Assembly (NCBI GenBank): GCA_903825445.1
Contig: CAIKAS010000146.1
Location: 1-34,494 of the forward strand
Reading direction: 5' to 3'
DNA: 34,494 nucleotides
Source: an uncultured Acidobacteriia bacterium
GTDB taxonomy: Bacteria > Acidobacteriota > Terriglobia > Bryobacterales > Bryobacteraceae
Numbering within the stretch: position 1 is the stretch's first letter; each line of letters opens with the position of its first letter. Below, one piece after another: positions 1 through 7,194 of this stretch. The notes beneath the pieces were generated by a model. That model searched no databases. It was given only the letters and a program-made list of their open reading frames with translations, and was not told the origin of the DNA. The translations under genes were made by a program, and so were the position numbers.

Positions 1-896
1 TGATCGAACCCTCGCACCGCAAGCACCTGCCCTTCGAGACGGATCACACCCACCGGCCCTGCGACTGCCGTTCCGATCTTCGTTAACGCTACACCTTCGA
101 ACTGTGCCGGCACGCGCGTACCACCGCGCAGGAAGAAGAGCAGTTCATACTCCTCGCCGCCTTGCAGTGCCTGCTCAGCCGATGCGCCCGGAAACCGTGG
201 CGGCGTCACAATCTCCGCGCCCACGCCCGAAGCAAGACAGACGCGCTCCAGATCGAGCGATAAGCCATCGCTGATATCGATTGCCGCGGTCGCCCTCAGT
301 TTCTCCCGCAGGAATTGGCCCAGAGCCAGACGTGGCTCAGGATTTAGATGTCGCTTTCTGGCCTTGCCTTTGTTCGTCTCGAGGCCCAGCGCCGATCCGC
401 CAAGCGAGCCCGATACGTAAATATCGTTTCCCGCGCGCGCCCCGCTTCGGAGCAGCGCCGTTCCGCGCGGAACCGCCCCGCAAACGGTCACATCGCAGGA
501 AAAGATCTCCCCGCGCGCCAGATCGCCGCCCGCCAATACAGTGTCATGCCGACTCGCAACGGCCGCCAGGCTATCGAAGAATTCGTCAATCCATCGATCC
601 GTCGCCCATCCGGGCAGGCAAACGGAGCCGAGGCAAAAACGAGGCGACCCGCCCATCGCGGCAATGTCGCTGAGACTGCGGACCAGAGCGTTCCGCCCCA
701 CATCTGCGGCCTTATGCGTATCACGCAGGAAATGAATGCCTTCAATGAACAAATCGGTGGTGAAAAGCAAGTCGTCGGCACTGCCACGCGGGCGATAGAT
801 CGCGCAGTCGTCGCCAATGCCGGCAATCAGCGCCGATGATGGCTGAATCTTCACCAGCCCCCGTAATCGTTCAGTGATAGCTCTTTCGTTTCGCAA
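1..896 (-). CDS. thiL: Thiamine-monophosphate kinase, 3' end cut by the window edge
   Basis: ThiL phosphorylates thiamine monophosphate to thiamine pyrophosphate, the last step of cofactor synthesis, in the cytosol. The minus-strand frame starts MRNERAITERLRGLVKIQ and continues with ALIAGIGDDCAIYRPRG, the Gly/Asp-rich metal and ATP site of the AIR-synthase/ThiL fold. FTTDLFIEGIHFL, DIAAMGG, LAGGDLARGE and AAIDISDGLSLDLERV follow, all in the ThiL order. About 298 codons are visible; the reading frame is still open at base 1, so only a short C-terminal end is missing. I chose TTG at 896 because the family-like sequence begins there. GTG at 911 is in frame and possible; neither has a convincing Shine-Dalgarno. 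It is transcribed away from the cold-shock gene. The family call is confident, the start is not. Confidence 0.9.
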   Translation of the reverse strand, partial: MRNERAITERLRGLVKIQPSSALIAGIGDDCAIYRPRGSADDLLFTTDLFIEGIHFLRDTHKAADVGRNALVRSLSDIAAMGGSPRFCLGSVCLPGWATDRWIDEFFDSLAAVASRHDTVLAGGDLARGEIFSCDVTVCGAVPRGTALLRSGARAGNDIYVSGSLGGSALGLETNKGKARKRHLNPEPRLALGQFLREKLRATAAIDISDGLSLDLERVCLASGVGAEIVTPPRFPGASAEQALQGGEEYELLFFLRGGTRVPAQFEGVALTKIGTAVAGPVGVIRLEGQVLAVRGFD

Positions 897-979
897 GCCG
901 CAGTCTAGCACCGGAGTTATTAGCCCGCGCAGTCCGTTTTGACTCAGTCCATCAGAACCCCGCCCCAGGCGGATGCCGC

Positions 980-1009
980 TTGAACCTGCCCCCCTCGCTG
1001 TGAGATACT
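980..1009 (+). promoter_or_regulatory. Possible sigma-70-type promoter of the cold-shock gene
   Basis: TTGAAC at 980-985 and GATACT at 1004-1009 are separated by 18 bases, upstream of the cold-shock gene at 1087. The -35 matches the consensus at 5 of 6 positions and the -10 at 4 of 6. The resulting 5' leader would be roughly 70 nt, a length compatible with leader-based control known for csp genes. Seen by eye only. Confidence 0.35.
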
Positions 1010-1086
1010 GCGTGACGCAAGATCACAAAGGCACCGTTCCGCACGCTAAACGCGGCGGCCATCCGGGCCTTTTCAGGAGAAGGTTT

Positions 1087-1293
1087 GTGAAAGAAAAAGG
1101 TACAGTGAAATGGTTCAACGCTGCCAAGGGCTTCGGCTTCATTCAGCGGGAGAGCGGGGACGACGTGTTCGTCCATTTTTCGGCGATCGCGTCCAGCGGG
1201 TATCGCAGTCTGGACGAAGGCGCTACCGTGGAATTTGAGGTCAAGCAAGGCCCGAAGGGATTACAGGCGGAAAACGTTACCCGCGTGCAATAA
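1087..1293 (+). CDS. Cold-shock domain protein (CspA family)
   Basis: This is a 68-residue single-domain OB-fold protein that binds single-stranded RNA and DNA and acts as an RNA chaperone. The sequence begins [20 protein letters not shown]. The KGFGFI (RNP1-like) and DVFVHFSAI (RNP2-like) nucleic-acid-binding strands are both present. The length equals that of typical CspA proteins. A longer in-frame extension starts at 973, but GTG at 1087 is preferred: AGGAG at 1075-1079 lies 7 nt upstream and the protein then starts at the conserved position. It stands alone between divergent thiL and a strong terminator, so it is probably monocistronic. Several csp paralogues are usual, so no letter is assigned. 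Confidence 0.93.
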   Translation: MKEKGTVKWFNAAKGFGFIQRESGDDVFVHFSAIASSGYRSLDEGATVEFEVKQGPKGLQAENVTRVQ

Positions 1294-1315
1294 GCCATCC
1301 GGTCTTGAATCAGCT

Positions 1316-1345
1316 GAGCCCCGGAATTCCGGGGCTCTTTTCATT
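1316..1345 (+). terminator. Rho-independent terminator after the cold-shock gene
   Basis: Positions 1316-1337 form a perfect 22-nt palindrome (arm GAGCCCCGG, centre AATT) followed by TTTTCATTTT. It starts 22 nt after the cold-shock stop codon. Because the stem is symmetric it could also act on minus-strand transcripts arriving from the gene ending at 1373, although the T-run is only on the plus side. Confidence 0.85.
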
Positions 1346-1372
1346 TTAAGGGCCGCGCGTTTCTCACTGCAC

Positions 1373-3265
1373 TTACTGTCCGGCAAACCCGATCGTGACG
1401 CCCGGCTCCATATACAACTTCACGCGGTTACTCTCTTCTCCATCCACCACGATCCGCAATTCACTCGCACCACGATTCACCAGAGACGGCAGCTCCAGTT
1501 CCACCAGGTAATTACCGACGAACGTCGGCGCCAGCGTAGCCCGTGTCACGCGTACTGGTGCCCCATCCAGAAACGCCGTCACCGGCGCCACTACCGCGGG
1601 TGGCGAGTCCACTGGCGCAGGTACTCCGCTGGGCCATTCCGGCGTCACGCGCCCCAGTCCTGTTGCAAGAACCTGAATAGTGGACCCTGCGTGCAACGCC
1701 GTCCCGGCGTCAATCACCAGTCCGCTCGCCGCATCCTGAATCCAAGGCGTCCCGTCGACGTCTACGAAAATGGCAGGCGCAGCGCGCTTCACATTCAGCG
1801 GCGCCATCCAGACTCCGGCCGAGCTTTCCACCGCCAGTTGCAATGTGCCCGGCGCGATTTCAAAAGGAACCTGCAGCTGCGAACTTTGGTCCGACGCCAG
1901 CAAAATCGGATAAACATTCTGGCCGCTTCGCACCCGCGTTACATTGGCGCCAAGCACGCTGATCAGCGAGCCCGGTGCGGCAGCCCGATCGCTCATGTCC
2001 GCAGCGTTCACGATCCTCGGCGCCAGTACCCGATGAGGCGCCGGCGTCTCGTAAACTCCATATCCATCCAGCAGCACCGTGAGCGTATTATCGGCGTTCA
2101 GCCGCACATCCCATGCTGCCGCGATAGGCAGATCCCGCGAAACGGAAGTGGAAGACCACGCCACCTGCACCAGATCGGCGGCATTCAGGGAAAGCCGTCC
2201 GGAGAAAACCCCCCGGTCGGTTGCCGCGTACACAACACCCGCCGAGCTGTCGGCCGTAATTCCGTGAATCGCGCCAGCATTCAGCGAGCCCGTCACTTCG
2301 TCCCAATACTTGCCGCCGTTTACGGTGCGGAACAGTTTCGTGCCGGAGACTGCCAGCGCTGCCTGCGAATTGGCAGAATCCACCCAGATGCGATCGATAC
2401 TGTGTTCCGTGCCTGCGACTGTCGAAGGCACCCACGTCGCGCCCTCATCCGCCGAAACCAACATCCCGCCATTCGCCATGCCGGCATAAATCATGGAACC
2501 AGCCTGCGCCGCAGCCGAGGGAGTAACTCCGCTTTTCTCAGCTACAGTCTTTAGCAGCACAGCTTCGGTGGCAACGCCTTCCACGGGGGTCCACTTCCCC
2601 GCCGTAACCGCTGCAAGCGTCGGTTCGCCTTCCGCCACTTCCGCCAGCTCTACTGTCCGCTGACCGGCCAGGCGGTTTGCGGGAAAATTCGGCAAGCCTT
2701 CATTCAGCCCCTGCCAGGAAAGTCCGCCGTCAAGGGACCGCCACACCCCGGATCGGTTCGCCGCTGTTACGTCCAAAGGATTTGCAGGCGAAACAGCAAG
2801 TGCGGAAAAACCGTCGCCGACAATCGAATGCCCGTTCATTCCTGTCAGATTCAGCCAGGCGCGACCATCATCTGTCCCGTATACATTGAACCAGGTCAAC
2901 GAATATTTGCGCGTCCCCGAGGTCACCACCTGAATACCGGCTTCCGGTTTATCTGCGCCACGCGAGCTCGCCAGAACCGGTTTCGTCGCAGCCGCCGGCA
3001 CTGGATCAGTATTCAGTTTCCATTGCTCAAAATCGGCCGTGGCAAAGACACGTCCCGATGCAGTCCGCGCAATCAGGCCCTTACCGCCCGGGGCATACCA
3101 AACAGACTCCACCGCCCCGGTAGCCGGACCCGCCAGGCCCGTGTTGATCGTATATCCCGCAATCCGCGTCCATAAAGGCGTAGTCTGCCCATACGCCGGC
3201 ATCACGCCCACCATCAGCGCACTCGCCGTCAGAACCACCACCGCAACTGGACTTAGGAACCGCAC
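1373..3265 (-). CDS. Secreted beta-propeller protein with Solibacter-type C-terminal domain (TIGR03437-like)
   Basis: A large exported protein of unknown function. The N-terminus VRFLSPVAVVVLTASALMVG is a signal peptide ending near AYGQ. The middle carries repeats of the sialidase/Ycf48 propeller type, with Asp-box-like stretches such as SLDGGLSWQG, SADEGATWVP and TVNGGKYWDE. The last ~220 residues (from PRIVNAADMSDRAAAPGSL) resemble TIGR03437, a domain abundant in Solibacter-type acidobacteria: PGSLISVLGANV, LQVPFEIAPG, VLATGLGRVTPEWP and FVGNYLVELELP are visible. The open frame extends to TTG at 3295, but GTG at 3265 places the charged residues directly before the hydrophobic core; neither start has a clear ribosome site. 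It is divergent from the FecR gene. Likely periplasmic or cell-surface; the ligand is unknown. Confidence 0.82.
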   Translation of the reverse strand: MRFLSPVAVVVLTASALMVGVMPAYGQTTPLWTRIAGYTINTGLAGPATGAVESVWYAPGGKGLIARTASGRVFATADFEQWKLNTDPVPAAATKPVLASSRGADKPEAGIQVVTSGTRKYSLTWFNVYGTDDGRAWLNLTGMNGHSIVGDGFSALAVSPANPLDVTAANRSGVWRSLDGGLSWQGLNEGLPNFPANRLAGQRTVELAEVAEGEPTLAAVTAGKWTPVEGVATEAVLLKTVAEKSGVTPSAAAQAGSMIYAGMANGGMLVSADEGATWVPSTVAGTEHSIDRIWVDSANSQAALAVSGTKLFRTVNGGKYWDEVTGSLNAGAIHGITADSSAGVVYAATDRGVFSGRLSLNAADLVQVAWSSTSVSRDLPIAAAWDVRLNADNTLTVLLDGYGVYETPAPHRVLAPRIVNAADMSDRAAAPGSLISVLGANVTRVRSGQNVYPILLASDQSSQLQVPFEIAPGTLQLAVESSAGVWMAPLNVKRAAPAIFVDVDGTPWIQDAASGLVIDAGTALHAGSTIQVLATGLGRVTPEWPSGVPAPVDSPPAVVAPVTAFLDGAPVRVTRATLAPTFVGNYLVELELPSLVNRGASELRIVVDGEESNRVKLYMEPGVTIGFAGQ

Positions 3266-3369
3266 GCCTCTTATATCTTCGACATTCCCCGGCAATTCTG
3301 TAACCAGCCCGGCCAGGCACTGTAGCTTGCCGACACATCTCCGTGTCCTGATTCTACCCTATTTGGATC

Positions 3370-3392
3370 TCAAGTGGTTTGGAACCACTTGA
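3370..3392. repeat. Perfect inverted repeat in the divergent intergenic region
   Basis: TCAAGTGGTT (3370-3379), loop TGG, AACCACTTGA (3383-3392): 10-bp perfect arms. There is no T-run on either side, so it does not look like a terminator. The decamer GTTTGGAACC spanning the loop (3377-3386) recurs at 3420-3429. Its place between two divergent genes would suit an operator, which is inference. Confidence 0.6.
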
Positions 3393-3540
3393 TTCGGTGG
3401 AGCTTGTGAATTAAAATTCGTTTGGAACCGCGTCTTCCATGCACGCTATGGTGTTATTATTTGTATGAGTACGTACGTCGCCCAGACCGGGCTGGTTCCG
3501 GTCAGCGGTGTAGTTTGAGCAGCGTTTTTCGAGACTGATT

Positions 3541-4359
3541 TTGACGGTACGCTTGCCAGTTGCGCTGAGGAATATTCTGTCCGCGTCTCTCCTTGTGACG
3601 CTGACGGCGGCAGTTCTCTGCGCTCAGTCTCGCCTCCCCATGGACACCAAAGGCGCCGCACAACTGGTCTCGTTTACGGGCCGTGTGGTCGTGGAGCGTA
3701 CGTCGCCCTGGAGACTCGACATCGGCGAATACGTCTATCCCTCGGAAGTCGTCTCGACGGGCCCGGATGGTTCCGCTGTGTTCAAAGTTGCCGATGGCAG
3801 CAAGTTCGAGGTTTTCCCGAACTCCCGCGTGGCTTTCCGCACCAACACTTACAACTGGGAGGACATGCTCGAACTCTGGCTCGGTAAAGTCAGGGTTCAA
3901 ATCGAACATCCCGGTGGCGTTCCCAATCACAACAAGGTACGTACGCCAACCGCTGTCATTTCAGTACGAGGCACTATCTTCGACGTCGAGTATGATGCCG
4001 ATTCCACAGCCACCACCGTCCTCGATGAGGAAGGCACTGTAGAAGTCGCGCGCGCCCTGCGGCTCGACGACAAAAAGATTCTGAATGCCGGCGAAGGCAT
4101 CAAGGTTTACAAGAACGATTCGCTGGGCCGTCAGTTCGATAAGGGTGATGCGCTCAAACGCATTTTCCACGCCGCCATGGACGCACTCTCTCAGCAGGCT
4201 ATCAATGAGCGCACCAGCACGCCTTCGGTTCCGACCAGCACCCCGGCTTCTGTCCCAACATCCACCGGCAGCGGTGTCGGAGTAGGCGACAAGAACAACA
4301 ACCCCACGCCGCCACCACCACCTCCTCCTCCGCCTCCGCCGTCTGCTTCCACGCCGTAG
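3541..4359 (+). CDS. FecR-domain secreted protein with polyproline tail
   Basis: A 272-residue protein. Residues 1-29 are a signal peptide (hydrophobic NILSASLLVTLTAAVLCAQ). Residues ~40-175 are a FecR domain: QLVSFTGRVVVERTSPWRLD, an IGEYVYPSEVVSTGPDGSAV strand pair, and the signature VRTPTAVISVRGTIFDVEYD at 133-152. The C-terminus is low complexity, Ser/Thr/Pro-rich, with eleven consecutive prolines at 257-267. Classical FecR is an anti-sigma relay beside FecI and FecA. Neither is nearby, and there is no N-terminal anti-sigma segment, so this is more likely a stand-alone envelope protein. The TTG start at 3541 is the first in the open frame; TTG at 3553 is possible. A secreted-protein gene follows after 55 nt. 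Confidence 0.85.
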   Translation: MTVRLPVALRNILSASLLVTLTAAVLCAQSRLPMDTKGAAQLVSFTGRVVVERTSPWRLDIGEYVYPSEVVSTGPDGSAVFKVADGSKFEVFPNSRVAFRTNTYNWEDMLELWLGKVRVQIEHPGGVPNHNKVRTPTAVISVRGTIFDVEYDADSTATTVLDEEGTVEVARALRLDDKKILNAGEGIKVYKNDSLGRQFDKGDALKRIFHAAMDALSQQAINERTSTPSVPTSTPASVPTSTGSGVGVGDKNNNPTPPPPPPPPPPPSASTP

Positions 4360-4414
4360 GCGTCACCGTTGCGTTCCTCTTTCCTCCGTCTTCAAAGTGC
4401 TAGCCTGATTACGG

Positions 4415-5056
4415 ATGCATCTGCGTAAGGCTTTTGTCGCCGGCTCTCTGGCTGTGGTTTTGGCTTGCTGGGTCTCCATGCGCGCTCAGCAGCCGCCGCC
4501 CGGGGCGCCACATCCGCCAGCCGACCCATCCGAAATCGCCAGCGCGGCCAATGCTGTTTCACAGCGCTCAGCGCATTTGACTCCCATATTTGAACAAGTG
4601 CATGCAGCCGATTGGGTGGCGAAAGGCGCGCCGGAGGCTTACGTACAGGAGTGGGCTTCGCTCGAAGAACAGAATCGTGCAGTTCAAGCCGATATGACCG
4701 GTATCGCGCGAATCATGGACGCAAAACAAACCGATGCTAACCAGGACGTCGCACTCACGGAGATTCTGCAGGCGCTCTTTCGCGTGCATCGGTTCGATAG
4801 CGATCTCGCTGAACTCCTGAAGCCCCTCCGCAGATACCAAAATCCGGCGCTGGGCGATCTCATGGAATCGGTCGCCGCCGGCGATCAGACCGGCATCGAA
4901 AAACTTCAGCAGTATTCCCTCGATCTGGCCGGCGAAAAGGATCGTCAGCTGGATCTCGTCGATAAAGAAGCGCAACGCTGCCGTTCCATGCTGGCAGGTC
5001 AGCCAGTGGCACGGCCCGCCGCTGCACGAAAGACTACGATCGGAACCCCCAAATGA
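4415..5056 (+). CDS. Secreted helical protein of unknown function
   Basis: A 213-residue protein I do not recognise. MHLRKAFVAGSLAVVLACWV is a signal peptide; a Pro-rich linker (QQPPPGAPHPPADPSE) follows. From ~40 to ~190 it is mostly predicted helix with Leu/Ala heptad-like spacing (AYVQEWASLEEQNRAVQADM, LTEILQALFRVHRFDSDLAELL), so a helical bundle is likely. The cysteine in the hydrophobic segment (residue 18) has no clear lipobox. The single later Cys is near CRSMLAG. The tail is basic. Its stop overlaps the start of the Cys-rich microprotein by 4 nt (ATGA), so the two are translationally coupled. It follows the FecR gene in the same direction, so a three-gene unit is plausible. Confidence 0.75.
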   Translation: MHLRKAFVAGSLAVVLACWVSMRAQQPPPGAPHPPADPSEIASAANAVSQRSAHLTPIFEQVHAADWVAKGAPEAYVQEWASLEEQNRAVQADMTGIARIMDAKQTDANQDVALTEILQALFRVHRFDSDLAELLKPLRRYQNPALGDLMESVAAGDQTGIEKLQQYSLDLAGEKDRQLDLVDKEAQRCRSMLAGQPVARPAAARKTTIGTPK

Positions 5057-5229
5057 GCCCCACCACTTTCACCTGTAGTATCTGCGATGCGGAATCGACG
5101 CGCATCTGCGCCCATTGCACCAAGGATGCCTGCGCTAACCATCTCTGCGAACGCTGCGGTCGCTGCAGCGATTGCTGCAACTGCGAAGTCAGGCTGGACC
5201 GCGAACCCCTCGCAAATCAAGAATCCTAA
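5053..5229 (+). CDS. Cys-rich microprotein (possible zinc-finger fold), 58 aa
   Basis: A short gene. ATG at 5053 overlaps the preceding stop (ATGA) and the frame ends at TAA 5227-5229. The protein has eleven cysteines and two histidines: C8, C11, C19, C22, C27, C32, C35, C38, C41, C42, C44, with H21 and H30. The pairs CSIC, CAHC, CERC and CSDC have the CxxC spacing of zinc ribbons, B-box or treble-clef fingers; at least two metal sites are plausible. There is no signal peptide, unlike its upstream neighbour, so it should be cytosolic. Composition and the 4-nt overlap argue that it is real. Family not recognised; the zinc role is inferred from spacing only. It converges on the gene ending at 5237, 7 nt away. 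Confidence 0.7.
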   Translation: MSPTTFTCSICDAESTRICAHCTKDACANHLCERCGRCSDCCNCEVRLDREPLANQES

Positions 5230-5236
5230 GCGCGGG

Positions 5237-6241
5237 CTATATCGGCCACGCCTCTTCGATCCTGGCTCTTGTGAACGCCAGATCCTTGGTCATGGCATTC
5301 ACCTCGTTCGGCGCGGCATAGTCCATATGCATCGATAGCGGTCCGTGAAATCGCGCCGTCGCAAGCGCCGCAAAGAACTTCTTCCAGTCGATGACACCCT
5401 CACCCATCGCGCATGGGCGAAACTTCGCCGTGTCTTTGTCCGCCGTACCCTTGTCCACCGTATCCTTGCCCAAAAAAGCCACGTCGGAAACCGCCACCGC
5501 GCCCAGTCTCGGCAGTGCCGCCTGTAATGCCTGTTCCCACCCGTCATTCGAGCGCGCTTCCATCACCGCCTGAACCGGATCGAAGCAATAGCCGAAACCT
5601 GCCCGGTCGATTCCATTCAGCATGCTCTCAGCCTCCGGAATACTGCGCCCCGGATAACTACCCGCGTGGTTTGCCAGAAGAGGGGTGATTCTGCACTGCC
5701 TTCCCGTAACAGAAAGCTGCGCCAGATCGTTGCGCATCATGGCAGCGCGAATGCTGGTCAGTTGCCCCGTTGGATCGGGTGCCGCCATCGGTGCCGGCCA
5801 CGTGCCGAGCCGCAGAAGGCGCGCCCCCAGCTGGCCGGAAACATAAAGGATGGCGTAAGCGTACGGCTGCGAGGCGGACGTGAAATCAGTCGTGACCATC
5901 GGCAGATCGAGTCCCGCATCCTGAAACGTCTGAAACGCGCGGTCAAGATCCACCATGTATCGGCTCGGATCGACGTGACCACCTTTCATAACCGTGAGAT
6001 CGGTGCCGTCGTAACCCATATCGCGCACAATGCCGGAAAGCTCCTGATAAGGAATCTTTGCCAGGCAACCGGAATAGACGCAAACCAGCGGCCGAACGGC
6101 CTTCGCGTGCTCGGCTGCCACCTGAGGCGTCACTCGTTGCGGTGTTGTGGTCGGTGGCGTCGGTGACTCACTCTGGCCCGGAGCCTCCCGCGCGGCAACT
6201 CCCGCCGCACCCATCAACGCAAGAACATCACGGCGCGTCAC
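5237..6241 (-). CDS. Exported TIM-barrel protein, sugar phosphate isomerase/epimerase family
   Basis: A 334-residue protein with a Tat-like N-terminus (MTRRDVLALMGAAGVAA), then a Pro/Thr-rich linker to ~40 and an AP-endonuclease-2-type TIM barrel. Visible barrel elements are GIVRDMGYDGTDLTV (~70-84), TPLLANHAGSYPG (~186-198), FGYCFDPVQAV (~216-226), VAVSDVAFLG, AMGEGVIDWKKFF (~278-290) and PLSMHMDY (~301-308), which provide the His/Asp/Glu metal ligands of the family. Substrate unknown; Tat export suggests a folded metalloenzyme in the periplasm. Residues 259-272 (KDTVDKGTADKDTA) are a low-complexity insert coded by imperfect 15-nt repeats. The GTG start overlaps the upstream gene's TGA stop (GTGA), so translation is coupled. 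Confidence 0.85.
   Translation of the reverse strand: MTRRDVLALMGAAGVAAREAPGQSESPTPPTTTPQRVTPQVAAEHAKAVRPLVCVYSGCLAKIPYQELSGIVRDMGYDGTDLTVMKGGHVDPSRYMVDLDRAFQTFQDAGLDLPMVTTDFTSASQPYAYAILYVSGQLGARLLRLGTWPAPMAAPDPTGQLTSIRAAMMRNDLAQLSVTGRQCRITPLLANHAGSYPGRSIPEAESMLNGIDRAGFGYCFDPVQAVMEARSNDGWEQALQAALPRLGAVAVSDVAFLGKDTVDKGTADKDTAKFRPCAMGEGVIDWKKFFAALATARFHGPLSMHMDYAAPNEVNAMTKDLAFTRARIEEAWPI
5431..5475. repeat. Three imperfect 15-nt tandem repeats inside a coding region
   Basis: TGTCTTTGTCCGCCG (5431-5445), TACCCTTGTCCACCG (5446-5460) and TATCCTTGCCCAAAA (5461-5475), the last diverging at its end. In the minus-strand isomerase-like gene they encode the KDTVDKGTADKDT loop. Being a multiple of three, copy-number change would preserve the frame. 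Confidence 0.6.
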
Positions 6242-7194
6242 GGAAGCACTCCTCGCACCGGCGCCGCGAAAACCGCCAGATTACTTCCCACCGCTCGTCC
6301 GGCAGCATTGTCCGATGAAGTATTCACAACGGCTGCCAAGTGCGTCGACGGATCTTCCATCGCCAGCGTCGTCGACCCGCCGCCATCCAGATTCAACGCG
6401 TTCCAGACGCCGAAGTCCCTCATCAGAATATCCGCCACTTCGCCCACTTTGAGGCCCGCGCTGCCCCCGCGGACGTCCACCGTGAACAGCGTGAGAGTTC
6501 GCCCGTCGCGGGAAATGCCGATCGCTGTCCTCGCCTGTAAAACATCGTACCAGGATTTCGCATTGGAGTAGTCATTCGGTCCGCCCGGTATGAGCGCCGC
6601 ACCGGGATGCATATCGTCATCGTAGATTGGAATCGTCCTGACTCCATCTGTCACAATTTGCGCGGAGCCCGCCAGTGCCGTCCATAATTTCACTTTCTCA
6701 ATGACATGCTTTCCCTCCGGCGATTTTGCATCACGATGCACGATTTCCGCATGGTTCGCCGAATCGATGTTGATCGCCGGAGCGTCGCGAACAAGAGCAT
6801 AGTTTTGGACTGGCGTCTCGAAAGCCGAATACACGTTGCCGTCCGAAGCGGCCAGCCCAATCAGTGACACTTCCGTATCGGTTGTCGGGAACGGAATGAA
6901 GAAGTGCGCGTTAATCGCAATCTGCGCGTGCTCTTGTTTCAGGAAATCGAGTGTGGTCTGGCGTGCGGTTTCCAGTTTGCCGGACGGCGGCGTCAGCCGA
7001 AAACGCAGACCAGCCGCCTCAAGATCGATCTGCGCCACGTGCATGTGGATGTCACGCGGCGAAGTCTCTGTGCGATCGATATAAGTCACACCAGCAAACG
7101 GATGCGAGACATTCGACGCCGCGTGAAGCCCCGCGCTGGACAAAACAGCCAGCGCGAGCACGAAACGGCGTAACCGGACCGGCGTTCGCAGCAT
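6238..7194 (-). CDS. Exported phosphodiester glycosidase family protein (NAGPA-like, DUF2233)
   Basis: A 318-residue protein. The N-terminus is basic, then hydrophobic (RRFVLALAVLSSAGLHAAS), a signal peptide. The family fold is visible as AQIAINAHFFIPF (~90-102), RTAIGISRDGRTLTLFTVDV (~222-241) and WNALNLDGGGSTTLAM (~264-279). The DGGGST motif at 270-275 is the hallmark of the NAGPA catalytic domain. Relatives of the human uncovering enzyme hydrolyse phosphodiester-linked sugars; bacterial members are thought to act on exopolysaccharide or wall components, so the substrate here is open. ATG at 7194 follows the upstream TAA without a gap (TAAATG), and its own stop overlaps the next gene by 4 nt, so it sits in the middle of a tightly coupled operon. 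Confidence 0.88.
   Translation of the reverse strand: MLRTPVRLRRFVLALAVLSSAGLHAASNVSHPFAGVTYIDRTETSPRDIHMHVAQIDLEAAGLRFRLTPPSGKLETARQTTLDFLKQEHAQIAINAHFFIPFPTTDTEVSLIGLAASDGNVYSAFETPVQNYALVRDAPAINIDSANHAEIVHRDAKSPEGKHVIEKVKLWTALAGSAQIVTDGVRTIPIYDDDMHPGAALIPGGPNDYSNAKSWYDVLQARTAIGISRDGRTLTLFTVDVRGGSAGLKVGEVADILMRDFGVWNALNLDGGGSTTLAMEDPSTHLAAVVNTSSDNAAGRAVGSNLAVFAAPVRGVLP

Noticed and set aside
1235..2554. Long plus-strand open frame (439 codons) opposite the propeller/TIGR03437 gene
   Set aside because: Arg/His-rich, no motif or ribosome site; a shadow of the minus-strand gene, which has a signal peptide and recognised domains.
3370..3392. Inverted repeat as a rho-independent terminator
   Set aside because: No T-run follows on either strand and it lies upstream of both divergent genes.
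3541..4359. FecR gene as part of an iron-uptake FecIR-FecA system
   Set aside because: No sigma factor or TonB receptor nearby, and the protein has a cleavable signal and a polyproline tail instead of the anti-sigma architecture.
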